Notes: generated by a model from the sequence alone, not told the origin. DNA of 64,000 nucleotides from an uncultured Pelagibacteraceae bacterium (GCA_902586495.1 CACIHQ010000003.1:36606-100605); one strand, 5' to 3'; shown: positions 28,309 to 39,265, counted from the first letter of the stretch. Numbers and translations: made by a program.

Positions 28309-29330
28309 CCAGCAGCCGTCATTACCTCTACTGCAGCAGCTTGATTTTTTCCATAAGAAGCGAGTTTAGTTTTCATGTCTTGTTTGAAATCTAACCCCAA
28401 GTTATTAACTACTAATGGACTTGGCGAAACACCATCAATCATTGGAAACTCAAAAGTATTATTTGTAAAATGCTCTTGAGACTCTGGAGTTAATAAAAAC
28501 TCTACGAGTTTAACAGCGTTGCCTTTGTTTGGGGCACCTTTTACTAGAGCTGCACAACTTACGTTCATGTGTGTTCCTCTGTCATTTTGATTAGGAAAGA
28601 ACGCTTTAACTTTTTTTGCAGCCTCTTGTTGTTCTGCACCCTTTTTACCTGATAACATTAAAGCTAAGTAATATGTATTAGCTACAGCAATATCAGCCTC
28701 ACCAGCTGCTACTGCCATTATTTGTGCTCTATCATTGCCTGTCGGTGTTCTTGCCATATTGGCAACAACTCCTTCAGCCCACGCGGCTGTTGCAGCTTTT
28801 CCATTATTTTTAATCAATGAAGCAACAAGAGATTTATTATATATGTTACTTGATTTTCTTATTACCAGTCTACCTTTCCACTTGGGATCAGCTAAACCCT
28901 CATAGGTCATTCCAGATAATTCTGCACCTGTAACTCTTTCAGGTGAATAATAAATTATCCTAGCTCTTTTTGCGATTCCCACCCACTTGTTTGTTCTAAA
29001 ACTTTTTGGAACGGCATCTTTAATAGCTTTAGAAGTTAGGCCACCTTGAAGCGTACCTTTTGCATCCATGGCTCCACATCTACCTGCATCTGCAGTGATG
29101 TATAGATCAGCAGAAGAGTCTGCACCCTCGCTTATTATTCTTTTTTCTAAAGAACCCGATTTTCCGTTTATCAAATTGACTTTAATTCCGGTCTTATTTG
29201 TAAATTTTGAGTAAAGTTCAGAGTCTGCTTTATAGTGTCTTGCGTTAAAAACATTAATCTCGTCTGCAATTGCGAATGATGATGCAAATATTGAGAAGAC
29301 TAACGTAATTGTTGATATTATATTCTTCAT
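28299..29330 (-). CDS. fbpA: Iron(III) ABC transporter substrate-binding protein
   Basis: Signal peptide; EINVFNARHYKADSELYSKFTNKTGIKVNLINGKSG...; FutA/FbpA-like. Confidence 0.9.
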   Translation of the reverse strand: MKNIISTITLVFSIFASSFAIADEINVFNARHYKADSELYSKFTNKTGIKVNLINGKSGSLEKRIISEGADSSADLYITADAGRCGAMDAKGTLQGGLTSKAIKDAVPKSFRTNKWVGIAKRARIIYYSPERVTGAELSGMTYEGLADPKWKGRLVIRKSSNIYNKSLVASLIKNNGKAATAAWAEGVVANMARTPTGNDRAQIMAVAAGEADIAVANTYYLALMLSGKKGAEQQEAAKKVKAFFPNQNDRGTHMNVSCAALVKGAPNKGNAVKLVEFLLTPESQEHFTNNTFEFPMIDGVSPSPLVVNNLGLDFKQDMKTKLASYGKNQAAAVEVMTAAGWK

Positions 29331-29373
29331 ATATCCTCAGTTTTTATTGTTTTTCCGCATGATTCTTAATGAG

Positions 29374-29408
29374 AATGAGAACTATTCTCATTGATAATGA
29401 TTATCAAT
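29374..29408. promoter_or_regulatory. Two overlapping 19-bp Fur-box-like palindromes
   Basis: AATGAGAACTATTCTCATT (29374-29392) and ATTGATAATGATTATCAAT (29390-29408), both with perfect 8-bp half-sites, just upstream of fbpA. Confidence 0.85.
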
Positions 29409-29428
29409 CGCAATAGTGTCGCAGGCTT

Positions 29429-30319
29429 CTATGATTTCCAGTCACCTATTTTGCTGAATAAAAAATTTCTAAAAGCTTGAACTCTCGCAGTATTTTTTAG
29501 TGATTGTGGGTATACGAAATGAGCTTCCGTTATTGGTCCCTCAGATTTAGGTAAAACTTTAATTACCTTGTTTGAGTCACTTACCAAATATTCTGGTAAA
29601 GCGGCTAATCCAACACCTGTTTCAACCGCTAGTAATAAACCCATCACACTATTGACCTTCATAATCGGTTTTCTTTTTTTGCCCTCAGGCATCCCTAATT
29701 TTAATACCCAATCAGGATTATAAACTGGGGAAGGAGCTCCTCTTCCAAAAGATATGAATTTATGCTTGTTTAAATCATTTATTGATTTGGGCATGCCGTT
29801 TTTCTCTAAATACCTATTAGAACCATAGATATAGTATTTCAAATCTACCAATTTTTTTTGAATATAGTTTAATTGTTTTGGTCTTCGCATAAAGATGCCA
29901 ATATCTGCTTGTCTAGTGCTTAAATCTAGTTCTTTATCCTCAAAAATAAGCTCAATCTCTATATCGGGATTTAATCTCATAAATTCTTGAATTCTTGGTG
30001 TCAACCAATGAGTGCCAAAACTTCTTACTGTCGTAATGGTTAATTTTCCAGTTGGCTTATTTTTTTGATCCCCTAAAGTAGTTTCTACCTCTTTTAATTT
30101 ACTTATAACTTCATGAGCAGTTTTAAAAACATACTCACCATTTTCTGTAAGAGTAAGTCCTCTTGCATGTCTTTCGAATAATTGAACTTGTAAATCTTGC
30201 TCTAGTGATTGGATTTGCCGACTAATAGCCGATTGACTTAAGTTTAAATTGACTGTTGCATTTGTAAAGCTTCCAGCCTCAGCCACTGCATGAAATATTT
30301 TTAATTTGTCCCAATCCAT
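29429..30319 (-). CDS. LysR family transcriptional regulator
   Basis: MDWDKLKIFHAVAEAGSFTNATVNLNLSQSAISRQIQSLEQDLQVQLFERHARGLTLTENG. Confidence 0.95.
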   Translation of the reverse strand: MDWDKLKIFHAVAEAGSFTNATVNLNLSQSAISRQIQSLEQDLQVQLFERHARGLTLTENGEYVFKTAHEVISKLKEVETTLGDQKNKPTGKLTITTVRSFGTHWLTPRIQEFMRLNPDIEIELIFEDKELDLSTRQADIGIFMRRPKQLNYIQKKLVDLKYYIYGSNRYLEKNGMPKSINDLNKHKFISFGRGAPSPVYNPDWVLKLGMPEGKKRKPIMKVNSVMGLLLAVETGVGLAALPEYLVSDSNKVIKVLPKSEGPITEAHFVYPQSLKNTARVQAFRNFLFSKIGDWKS

Positions 30320-31320
30320 TATTTATTCAAATCTACTAAAACTCTTCCTGAAATTTCACCTTTTAATATCTTCGGATAAGTTTCAATTAACTCCTCCAAG
30401 GTTACAGTTTGAATAGAATTTTCTAATAAATCAAAATCAATTAATTTCGAAGCTTCTCCCCAAATAAATTCTCTTCTTCGAATGCTACAATTGGCCGAGT
30501 CCATACCCCAAAGTTTTATTCCTCTTAACATAAATGGTATCACATTAGTATTTAATTCATTGGTGCTTGCGTTACCACAAACAGCAATGATTCCATTAGA
30601 ATTTGTTTGAACTATTGCATTGGCTAAAATTTTTCCACCAACTGTATCAACCACTCCATCCCATAAACCTTTATCAATCAGTTTTGGATCTTTATCGAAT
30701 TCAGCCCTATTTATAACGTTTTTAGCACCTAATGATTTCAAGTAGTCAGCTTTAGACTCTTTTCCAGATACGGCAGTAACCTCGTACCCCATTTTATTTA
30801 ATATCATTACAGCAATACTTCCCACTCCTCCAGATGCTCCTGTTACCAAAACATTTTTTACTTTTTCGCCTAATAGAATTTCTTCTCTTGCCTTGATTGC
30901 AAATGCTGCCATTAGAGATGTAAAACCTGCCGTGCCCAATATCATTGCTTGCATTGTCGTTAAACCAGTTGGTTTTTTAACCAAAAAATCTCCATTAACT
31001 TTTGCAATTTGCGAATAACCACCGTAGAAAATCTCCCCAACTCTAAAACCAGTCAAAATTACTTCGTCACCTGATTTAAATTTTGAGTTTTCACTTTCTA
31101 AAACAGTACCTGAAAAATCAATTCCAGGAATATGAGGAAATTCCTTAACTAACCTACCACCATTTTTAAGGATCATTCCATCTTTAAAATTTAAGTCTGA
31201 ATAATCTACTTTGACAGTTACATCGCCATGTTTTAAAAAATTTTTATCAATTGATTTTACTACCCTTGTGAACTTATCACCTTCTTGATTTAGTATTAAT
31301 GCTTTAAATTGATCAGACAC
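30319..31320 (-). CDS. acuI: Zn-independent MDR oxidoreductase, acrylyl-CoA reductase (AcuI/YhdH)-like
   Basis: DLNFKDGMILKNGGRLVKEFPHIPGIDFSGTV...VLVTGASGGVGSIAVMILNKMGYEVTAVSGK: YhdH/AcuI pattern. Confidence 0.85.
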   Translation of the reverse strand: MSDQFKALILNQEGDKFTRVVKSIDKNFLKHGDVTVKVDYSDLNFKDGMILKNGGRLVKEFPHIPGIDFSGTVLESENSKFKSGDEVILTGFRVGEIFYGGYSQIAKVNGDFLVKKPTGLTTMQAMILGTAGFTSLMAAFAIKAREEILLGEKVKNVLVTGASGGVGSIAVMILNKMGYEVTAVSGKESKADYLKSLGAKNVINRAEFDKDPKLIDKGLWDGVVDTVGGKILANAIVQTNSNGIIAVCGNASTNELNTNVIPFMLRGIKLWGMDSANCSIRRREFIWGEASKLIDFDLLENSIQTVTLEELIETYPKILKGEISGRVLVDLNK

Positions 31321-31321
31321 T

Positions 31322-31936
31322 TTAATCTTTTTGCGTGCTTATAAATCTTAAATACCTATTTTGATAGCTTAGATCTTCTTTAAACTGACCTAAGTAATAA
31401 TTCGTTACTGTTGAAGCTTGTTCTTTTTTAATTCCTCTCATTGTCATACACTGATGAGTTGAGTCAATAGTTACAGCTACACCTTTTGCATCTAAAGATT
31501 TCATAAGTGTATTCGCAATCTGCATAGTTAATCTTTCTTGTGTTTGCAGTCTTTTTGAAAAAACTTCTACAACTCTTGCTAATTTACTTAATCCTACCAC
31601 TCTGTCTCTTGGAATATAAGCTACATGGGCTTTTCCAATTATTGGTGCCATATGATGTTCACAATGACTTTGAACCGATATATTTTTTTGAACAACCATA
31701 TCATCATAACCCTCAACATCTCCAAAAGTTTTATCTAATACTAAGTTTGGATCTTCTTTATATCCTTTAAAATATTCCTTAAAAGCTTTAACTACTCTTT
31801 TAGGTGTTTCCAGTAGGCCTTCTCTTTCAGGATCTTCACCTATCCATTTCAAAATTGTTTTAAAAGCTTCTTCAGCATCCTTATCGGATACAATTTCAGT
31901 TTTTTGTTCTTCGTTATTATTTTTAACAAGTTTCAT
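31322..31936 (-). CDS. folE: GTP cyclohydrolase I
   Basis: CEHHMAPIIGKAHVAYIP...LSKLARVVEVFSKRLQTQERLT; TIDSTHQCMTMRGI. Confidence 0.95.
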   Translation of the reverse strand: MKLVKNNNEEQKTEIVSDKDAEEAFKTILKWIGEDPEREGLLETPKRVVKAFKEYFKGYKEDPNLVLDKTFGDVEGYDDMVVQKNISVQSHCEHHMAPIIGKAHVAYIPRDRVVGLSKLARVVEVFSKRLQTQERLTMQIANTLMKSLDAKGVAVTIDSTHQCMTMRGIKKEQASTVTNYYLGQFKEDLSYQNRYLRFISTQKD

Positions 31937-32012
31937 TGCGGGTTTTATACCTATAAATTTATATTTTTAAAATATTTAATATATCCAGATATATGCTACA
32001 TAATTACCTTAT

Positions 32013-32480
32013 ATGTTCAAAAAAAGAGAAAATGTCCCTGAAATTGAAGAAGGTAATCTTCTTTCTCCAAAATTTGATAATGATGGTTTAATTCCTGTAA
32101 TTACAATGTGTGATAAAACTAAGGATATTCTTATGCATGGTTATATGAATGTCGAGGCTTTAAAAAAAACTATTGAAACTAAAGAAGCTCATTATTTTAG
32201 TAGATCAAGAAAAACTATTTGGCATAAAGGTAAAACTAGTGGATTTATTCAAAAAGTAAAAGAAATTCGAATTGATGATGATCAAGACTCTATTTGGTTG
32301 ACTGTCGATATTGGTGAGGGAGCAAGCTGTCATGTTGGATATAGATCTTGTTTTTATAGATCTATACCTCTAGGAGTAATTCATAACGGTAGAGAGGTGA
32401 AAATGAAATTTTTAGAAAAAGAAAAAAAATTTGATCCAGAAGAAGTATACAAAGATCAACCCAACCCTACAAAAATTTAA
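32013..32480 (+). CDS. hisI: Phosphoribosyl-AMP cyclohydrolase
   Basis: GYMNVEALKKTIETKEAHYFSRSRKTIWHKGKTSG; CHVGYRSCFYRSI. Confidence 0.92.
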   Translation: MFKKRENVPEIEEGNLLSPKFDNDGLIPVITMCDKTKDILMHGYMNVEALKKTIETKEAHYFSRSRKTIWHKGKTSGFIQKVKEIRIDDDQDSIWLTVDIGEGASCHVGYRSCFYRSIPLGVIHNGREVKMKFLEKEKKFDPEEVYKDQPNPTKI

Positions 32481-32483
32481 ACT

Positions 32484-33116
32484 ATGGAAAATAATTATGG
32501 TTTAATTAAAGCTTTTGGTCCCTCCATATTTAAAGTGAAGATTCCAGAAGAACTGTTAAATAAACTCAATAAATTTATTGATGATACAATTAATGATGAA
32601 GAGCAATCAAAAAAACTAGATGTTGGCAAAGGTCTTGTAGGAGATGTAAAACAGGAATTTAAATTAGACAAAAAAACTGTACAAGAAAGTGGATGGTTAA
32701 AATTTTTGGGTGATTCAGTTGCACAGTGGATTTATAAAGATACTGGAAATAAAATTTCAGAATTTAGATTAATTGAGTCGTGGGTAGTAAGACAATTTGA
32801 AAATGAATATAACCCGATACATTGGCATTCAGGCCATATATCTGGTGCAGGATTTTTAAAGTTACCTGAAACTTTTGGAAAGCCCTATCAAAATAATAAG
32901 CAAGACTACAGAGGTGGAAACTTAGAATTAATTCATGGTAACAGAATGTTTTTGTCTCAATGTAGATATCCTATAAAACCAAAAGTAGGGGATTTTTATT
33001 TTTTCCCTCATTATTTGATGCATACGGTTTATCCTTTTAAAGGAACAAAGGAAGAGAGGCGTTCAATTTCATTTAATGGACTTATAGATAGTAAAATTTT
33101 TAATATATTTGGATAA
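32484..33116 (+). CDS. 2OG-Fe(II) oxygenase-like protein
   Basis: HWHSGHISGAGFLKLP ... HTVYPFKGTKEERRSISFNG: HxS..H..R jelly-roll oxygenase pattern. Confidence 0.75.
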   Translation: MENNYGLIKAFGPSIFKVKIPEELLNKLNKFIDDTINDEEQSKKLDVGKGLVGDVKQEFKLDKKTVQESGWLKFLGDSVAQWIYKDTGNKISEFRLIESWVVRQFENEYNPIHWHSGHISGAGFLKLPETFGKPYQNNKQDYRGGNLELIHGNRMFLSQCRYPIKPKVGDFYFFPHYLMHTVYPFKGTKEERRSISFNGLIDSKIFNIFG

Positions 33117-33486
33117 ATCAATGCAAAAAAATGTTTTGGGTGAAAATTTAGAAAGTTGTTCATTGGATCCACTCACTGGATGGTATAGAGATGGCTGTTG
33201 TAACACTGATGAAAATGATAGAGGTTTACACACCGTTTGTGCAAAAGTAACAACCGAATTTTTAGAATGGTGTAAAGAAGCTGGTAACGATTTAATTACG
33301 CCCCATCCGGAATACGGTTTTCCTGGTTTAAAGGATGGAGATGGATGGTGTGTATGTGCTACCTGGTATGCCAGAGCTGTCGAAGCTGGTAAAGGTTGTC
33401 CAATTTATCTAAAAAGCACACATGAAAATACTTTGAAAATTCTACCTATCGAAACATTAAAAAAATTTGCGATAGATCTATCTTAA
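33109..33486 (+). CDS. DUF2237 family protein
   Basis: NVLGENLESCSLDPLTGWYRDGCCNTDENDRGLHTVCAKVTTEFLEW...GDGWCVCATWYARA. Confidence 0.92.
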   Translation: MDKSMQKNVLGENLESCSLDPLTGWYRDGCCNTDENDRGLHTVCAKVTTEFLEWCKEAGNDLITPHPEYGFPGLKDGDGWCVCATWYARAVEAGKGCPIYLKSTHENTLKILPIETLKKFAIDLS

Positions 33487-35106
33487 TTACATATTCCCGT
33501 ATTTAGGGCCACCCCCACCTTCAGGTGTTACCCATGTGATATTTTGTGAAGGTTCTTTTATGTCACAAGTTTTACAATGAATACAATTCTGAGAATTAAT
33601 AACAAATCTGTTGGATCCATTCTCCTTTTGAACTTCATAAACACCTGCTGGACAATACCTTTGTGCGGGTTCATCATATTCATTTAATGTATAGTTAATT
33701 GGTAATGATGGATCTTTAAGTTTTAAATGAACAGGTTGATCGTCTACATGGTTTGTTCCAGTTAGATAAACTGAACTCGTTTTATCAAAAGTTATAACGT
33801 TATCTGGCTTAGGATAATCAATTTTAGGCATTTTATTTGCTGGTTTTAATGTTTGATGGTCAGCATGTTTGTGTTTTAGTGTAAATGGTAATTTACCTCG
33901 AAACAAAATTTGGTCAATTCCAGTGAAAATAATTCCCAAAATTAAGCCCCAACTAAAACTAGGCTTAACATTTCTTGCTTCATAAAGCTCTTTATATAAC
34001 CAACTTTTTTTTAATTTTTCCTCAAAGATTGATAACTCTTTATTATCTTTAATATGATCATTAATTGCTTCTGCCGCAATTATCCCACTTTTCATTGCAG
34101 TATGCGAACCTTTTATCTTAGGCATATTTAAAGTACCTGCATCACATCCAATCAATAATGCCCCAGGCATAAACATTTTTGGCAAACTTTGAAAGCCTCC
34201 TTCTATTAAAGCCCTAGCGCCATAAGAAATTCTTTTACCACCTTCAATAATTTTTCTAATTGCAGGATGTGTCTTGAATCTTTGGAATTCATCGAATGGT
34301 GACAAATGTGGATTTTGATAATCCAGACCGATTACATAACCTAAAAATATTTGTTTATTTTCTGCGTGATAGATAAAACTTCCTCCATAGGTATTATTAT
34401 CTAACGGCCAGCCAGCAGTATGCATAACTAAACCTTCTTGGTGTTTTTTTTCATCTACTTCCCATATCTCTTTAAATCCTATTCCATATTGTTGTGGGTC
34501 TTTATCTTTATCAAGATTAAATTTTTTAATTAATTGTTTTCCTAAGTGTCCTCTGCAACCCTCTGCAAAAACTGTAACCTTTCCCAATAAATCTATACCT
34601 GGCTCGAAACTATCCTTTTTATTTCCTTCTTTATCAATACCCATATCTTGAGTTGCTACACCTTTTACAGAGCCATCATCATTAAATAAAATTTCACTCG
34701 CTGGAAATCCTGGGAAAATTTCAACACCAAGCGCTTCTGCTTGTTCTGCAAGCCATCTGCATAAGTTGGCAAGGCTTATAATATAATTCTTATGATTTTT
34801 TTGAACTGCTGGTAATAACCATGTTGGCCAGCTTAATGATTTATTTTTTCCTAAAAATAAAAATTTTTCTTTGGTAACTTTAGTTTTAATAGGTGGATTC
34901 AATTCTTTCCAACTTGGAATTAGTTCATCTAAAGCTCTTGTTTCAAATACATTTCCACTTAAAATATGGGCACCAATTTCTGATGCTTTTTCTAACAAGC
35001 AAATGTTTAATTCTGAGTTTAATTGTTTTAACTTTATAGCAGTAGCTAAGCCTGATGGACCGCCACCTACAATTACTACATCATATTCCATTGTCTCTCT
35101 GGGCAT
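33487..35106 (-). CDS. Electron transfer flavoprotein-ubiquinone oxidoreductase
   Basis: FAD N-terminus and C-terminal RYCPAGVYEV...NCIHCKTCDIKEPSQNITWVTPEGGGGPKY. Confidence 0.96.
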   Translation of the reverse strand: MPRETMEYDVVIVGGGPSGLATAIKLKQLNSELNICLLEKASEIGAHILSGNVFETRALDELIPSWKELNPPIKTKVTKEKFLFLGKNKSLSWPTWLLPAVQKNHKNYIISLANLCRWLAEQAEALGVEIFPGFPASEILFNDDGSVKGVATQDMGIDKEGNKKDSFEPGIDLLGKVTVFAEGCRGHLGKQLIKKFNLDKDKDPQQYGIGFKEIWEVDEKKHQEGLVMHTAGWPLDNNTYGGSFIYHAENKQIFLGYVIGLDYQNPHLSPFDEFQRFKTHPAIRKIIEGGKRISYGARALIEGGFQSLPKMFMPGALLIGCDAGTLNMPKIKGSHTAMKSGIIAAEAINDHIKDNKELSIFEEKLKKSWLYKELYEARNVKPSFSWGLILGIIFTGIDQILFRGKLPFTLKHKHADHQTLKPANKMPKIDYPKPDNVITFDKTSSVYLTGTNHVDDQPVHLKLKDPSLPINYTLNEYDEPAQRYCPAGVYEVQKENGSNRFVINSQNCIHCKTCDIKEPSQNITWVTPEGGGGPKYGNM

Positions 35107-35129
35107 AAATTAATTTTTTACAGATTATA

Positions 35130-36083
35130 TTATTTTTGTATAGTGTTTAATTTGTTTAATTCCTCTAAGAATTGAGGGACTGCTTCAAAAAGATCAGCTT
35201 CAAGACCATAGTCTGCAACACTAAAAATTGGTGCTTCTCCATCTTTATTTATTGCGACAATTACTTTACTTTCTTTCATTCCTGCTAAGTGCTGGATAGC
35301 CCCAGAGATACCAACAGCAATATATAAGTCAGGGACAACAACTTTACCTGTTTGACCAACTTGGTGATCGTTACTTATATATCCAGCATCAACTGCTGCT
35401 CTAGATGCTCCTATTGCTGCATTTAATTTATCAGCTAAAGAAGTAATAAGTTTAAAATTATCTCCACTCTGCATCCCTCTTCCGCCTGATACAACAACTC
35501 TAGCAGTGCCAAGTTCTGGTCTATCTGATTTTACCTCTTCTCTTTTGACAAACTTTGTTTTTGAAAATTCCTCACCTGCTTCAGCTTTCTCAATTGAGGC
35601 TGATCCACCAGAACTTTCACAAGCGTCAAAAGATGTGGGTCTTATAGTAACACATTTTTTTGTGTCTTTACTTTTTACTGTTGCAAAAGCATTTCCTGCA
35701 TAAATTGGGCGCAAGAAGGTATCGGTAGCAATAACTTTAGTTATATCACTGATTTGAGATGTATCTAGAGCAGCAGCAATTCTAGGCATTAAATTTTTAC
35801 CAAAAGTGTTAGCTGAACTTATTATGTGTGAATAGCTGTCAGCTAATTTTACAATTACTGGTGCAAAATTTTCAGCAACAAAATTCTCGTAGTAAGCTGC
35901 TTCGACTTGGATAACTTTCTTAACAAATTCTAATTTTGATAATGCTTTGGCAGCTTCTTCACAATTGTGTCCAATAATTACAGCATGAACATCATTATCT
36001 ATCTGTGATGCTGCAGTTGCTGCATTAAGTGTAAATGGCCTCAATTCTTTATTGTTATGTTCTGCAATTAATAAAACTGACAT
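35130..36083 (-). CDS. etfA: Electron transfer flavoprotein alpha subunit
   Basis: VVVSGGRGMQSGDNFKLI...GASRAAVDAGYISNDHQVGQTGKVVVPDLYIAVGISGAIQHLAGM. Confidence 0.96.
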   Translation of the reverse strand: MSVLLIAEHNNKELRPFTLNAATAASQIDNDVHAVIIGHNCEEAAKALSKLEFVKKVIQVEAAYYENFVAENFAPVIVKLADSYSHIISSANTFGKNLMPRIAAALDTSQISDITKVIATDTFLRPIYAGNAFATVKSKDTKKCVTIRPTSFDACESSGGSASIEKAEAGEEFSKTKFVKREEVKSDRPELGTARVVVSGGRGMQSGDNFKLITSLADKLNAAIGASRAAVDAGYISNDHQVGQTGKVVVPDLYIAVGISGAIQHLAGMKESKVIVAINKDGEAPIFSVADYGLEADLFEAVPQFLEELNKLNTIQK

Positions 36084-36833
36084 TTAAATTACCTTAGCCT
36101 CATTTTTTAATTTGTGAACCAATTCAGATACACTAGCAACTTTAATGCCAGCTTTTCTTTTAGGCGGCTCTTCAACTCTAATTTGCTCGATTCTTGGACT
36201 TATATCTACTCCTAAATCTGACGCATTTAATTTCTCAATAGGTTTTTTTTTAGCTTTCATTATATTTGGTAATGAAGCATACCTTGGTTCATTTAATCTT
36301 AGATCACATGTTACTATTGCTGGAACATTTATTTCTATTGTTTCTAAACCTTCATCTATTTCTCGTGTAACCTCTAACTTACCATCTTTAATCTCAATTT
36401 TAGATGCAAAGGTAGCTTGAGGCCAATTAAGAAGTGCACTTAACATTTGACCTGTTTGATTACAATCATCATCGATTGCCTGTTTACCCATAAAGACTAA
36501 ATCTGGTTTTTCTTTTTCAACAATTTTTTGTAATAATTTAGAAACAGAAAGAGGTTCAACAACTCCTTCTGTTTTAACGAGTATTCCTCTATCTGCTCCG
36601 ACTGCCAACGCCTTACGAACTGTTTCTTGTGCTTTCTCTTCACCAATGCTTACTGCTAATACTTCTGTAGCTTTACCAGATTCTTTAATCTTTACCGCTT
36701 CTTCAATTGCATTATCATCTGGTGGATTGGTCGACATTTTGACATTGTCAGTTACTATACCCGAGTTGTCTTCTTTCACTCTGATTTGAACGTTGTAATC
36801 AATCACTCTTTTTACTGCTACTAAAATTTTCAT
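36084..36833 (-). CDS. etfB: Electron transfer flavoprotein beta subunit
   Basis: [25 protein letters not shown]...[19 protein letters not shown]...[26 protein letters not shown]. Confidence 0.96.
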   Translation of the reverse strand: MKILVAVKRVIDYNVQIRVKEDNSGIVTDNVKMSTNPPDDNAIEEAVKIKESGKATEVLAVSIGEEKAQETVRKALAVGADRGILVKTEGVVEPLSVSKLLQKIVEKEKPDLVFMGKQAIDDDCNQTGQMLSALLNWPQATFASKIEIKDGKLEVTREIDEGLETIEINVPAIVTCDLRLNEPRYASLPNIMKAKKKPIEKLNASDLGVDISPRIEQIRVEEPPKRKAGIKVASVSELVHKLKNEAKVI

Positions 36834-39265
36834 TAAGCTCTCAATAATTTATTCTCAGCGTCATAAGGACTTTCGTCAAGAATTGTAGCCTCATACATCT
36901 TTCCAAGAATATCAACTTTTAGTTTCTCTCCAACATTAGCTAGATCAGGTTTTACCATTGCTAAAGCTATCGATTTATCAATTCTAAATCCGTATTCACC
37001 ACCAGTTGCTCTTCCAACAACCTTATTATCTTTATAAATCGGATTATTTCCCAATACATCGGAGTCAGTAGTATTGTGAACTTCAAGAGTAACTAATTTA
37101 TTATCAAAACCTTTTTCTCTCCATTTATTTAAGGCCTCTAGACCAATAAAATTTCCTTTATTTGGATGAACAAATCTATCTAAACCAGATTCATATGGAG
37201 CATACTCAATTGATAATTCGGTTCCTACAAGCTTATAAGATTTTTCAATTCTTAAACTATTCATTGCTCTAATACCAAATGGCTTTATTCCCAAATCTTT
37301 ACCCGCTTCCATCAATTTATCAAAAATATGATTTTGATACTCAATTGGGTGATGTAACTCCCACCCTAACTCCCCAACAAAATTTACTCTCATCGCATTT
37401 ACTGGTGCGTATCCAACATTAACATTTTTTGCAGTTAACCATTTAAAATTTTCATTTGAAAAATCATCTATTGAAACTTTTTTCATTAATTCTCTTGCTT
37501 TAGGTCCTGCAACAACAAGAACTCCTGTACTGTTAGTTAAATCCTCAAAAATTACAGAGCCATCAGTTGGCATCCATTTTTGTATCCAGTCGTGGTCTAA
37601 TCGTAAATTTGCCCCAGCAGAAACGAGATAATAACTATTTTCTGCCTCTTTCATAATTGTAAATTCTGAATGAACACCACCTTTTGTGTTTAATGCGTGG
37701 CATAAATTTATTCTACCAATTTTTTTCGGAAGTTTATTTGCGACTAAATAATCAAGAAATTCCTCAGCTTTTGGTCCTTTAATTCTACATTTTGCAAATG
37801 CAGTCATATCTAAAAGGCCAACGTTTTTTTTCACGTTCTCACATTCTTTTTTTATTGCATCAAACCATTTTGATCTTCTAAAAGACCAGTCGTCTTTTTG
37901 TTCCATGCCATCAGTTGCAAAAAAATTAGGACGTTCCCATCCAAATTTTTGTCCAAATACAGCTCCTAAGGCTTTCATTCTTTCATAACACGGTGCAGTT
38001 CTTAAAGGTCTTGCTGCTGGTCTTTCTTCATCAGGATAATGAACTATAAAAACATGGCTATAAGCCTCCTCATTTTTAGCTTTCAAATAAGACTTAGTGG
38101 CATAATTTCCATATCGTCTTGGTTCTACGCCTAACATATCTATAGTTGGTTCTCCATCTACAATCCATTCTGCTAATTGCCAACCAGCACCACCTGCAGC
38201 GGTTATTCCAAAGCTATGTCCTTCGTTGATCCAAAAATTTTTTAAACCCCAAGCAGGACCAACTATTGGATTACCATCTGGAGTATAACAGATTGCTCCA
38301 TTATAAACTTTTTTAACTCCTACTTCTCCAAATGCAGGTACACGATGTATTGCACCTTCAATATGTGGAGCAAGTCTGTCTAAATCTTCCTGAAATAATT
38401 CATACTCTGAATTTTTTGAAGGTCCTTCGACATAACAAGCAGGAGCACCATCCTCATATGGACCTAAGATTAATCCACCAGCTTCTTCTCTCATGTACCA
38501 TCTGCTGTCACTATCTCTTAAAACTCCCATCTCTGGAAGACCTTCTTTTTTTCTTTTTTTAATCTCTGGATGTGGCTCCGTTACGATGTATTGATGTTCA
38601 ACAGGTATGACTGGAATATCTAATCCAACCATTTCTCCCGTTTGTCTTGCAAAATTACCTGAGCAAGAAATCACATGTTCACATTCAATTGAACCTTTGT
38701 CGGTTTCAACTATCCACCCATCTTTAGTTTGTTTCATAGATAAAACAGTTGTGTTTCGATAAATTTCAGCTCCTCTATTTCTTGCACCCGTCGCTAACGC
38801 CTGAGTTAAGTCAGCAGGCTGTATGTAACCATCTTCTGGATGTTGAATAGCACCTACTAAATCATCTGTATGACATAAAGGCCAAATTTCTTTTACTTGT
38901 TGAGGAGTTAAAAATTTTACATCTACACCTATTGTTTTAGCTACGCCTGCATATTGATGGTATTCATCCATTCTATCTTTAGTACTCGCTAAACGAATGT
39001 TTGAAACAACACTAAAGCCTACATTTTTACCTGTTTCCTCCTCTAATGTTTTATAAAGATTAACCGCATACTTATGAAGCTGACCAACTGAATAGCTCAT
39101 ATTAAAGAGTGGCAGTAACCCAGCTGCATGCCAAGTAGAACCAGATGTAAGTTCCTTTCTTTCAACTAAAACAACATCCGACCAACCTTTTTTTGCTAGG
39201 TGGTATAGTGCACTTACACCCACGACACCTCCGCCAACAACAACTACTTTTGTTTTAGTTTTCAT
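36833..39265 (-). CDS. Dimethylglycine/sarcosine dehydrogenase-like FAD protein with GcvT C-terminal domain
   Basis: 810 aa; [46 protein letters not shown]-terminal GcvT region ([22 protein letters not shown]). Confidence 0.92.
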   Translation of the reverse strand: MKTKTKVVVVGGGVVGVSALYHLAKKGWSDVVLVERKELTSGSTWHAAGLLPLFNMSYSVGQLHKYAVNLYKTLEEETGKNVGFSVVSNIRLASTKDRMDEYHQYAGVAKTIGVDVKFLTPQQVKEIWPLCHTDDLVGAIQHPEDGYIQPADLTQALATGARNRGAEIYRNTTVLSMKQTKDGWIVETDKGSIECEHVISCSGNFARQTGEMVGLDIPVIPVEHQYIVTEPHPEIKKRKKEGLPEMGVLRDSDSRWYMREEAGGLILGPYEDGAPACYVEGPSKNSEYELFQEDLDRLAPHIEGAIHRVPAFGEVGVKKVYNGAICYTPDGNPIVGPAWGLKNFWINEGHSFGITAAGGAGWQLAEWIVDGEPTIDMLGVEPRRYGNYATKSYLKAKNEEAYSHVFIVHYPDEERPAARPLRTAPCYERMKALGAVFGQKFGWERPNFFATDGMEQKDDWSFRRSKWFDAIKKECENVKKNVGLLDMTAFAKCRIKGPKAEEFLDYLVANKLPKKIGRINLCHALNTKGGVHSEFTIMKEAENSYYLVSAGANLRLDHDWIQKWMPTDGSVIFEDLTNSTGVLVVAGPKARELMKKVSIDDFSNENFKWLTAKNVNVGYAPVNAMRVNFVGELGWELHHPIEYQNHIFDKLMEAGKDLGIKPFGIRAMNSLRIEKSYKLVGTELSIEYAPYESGLDRFVHPNKGNFIGLEALNKWREKGFDNKLVTLEVHNTTDSDVLGNNPIYKDNKVVGRATGGEYGFRIDKSIALAMVKPDLANVGEKLKVDILGKMYEATILDESPYDAENKLLRA

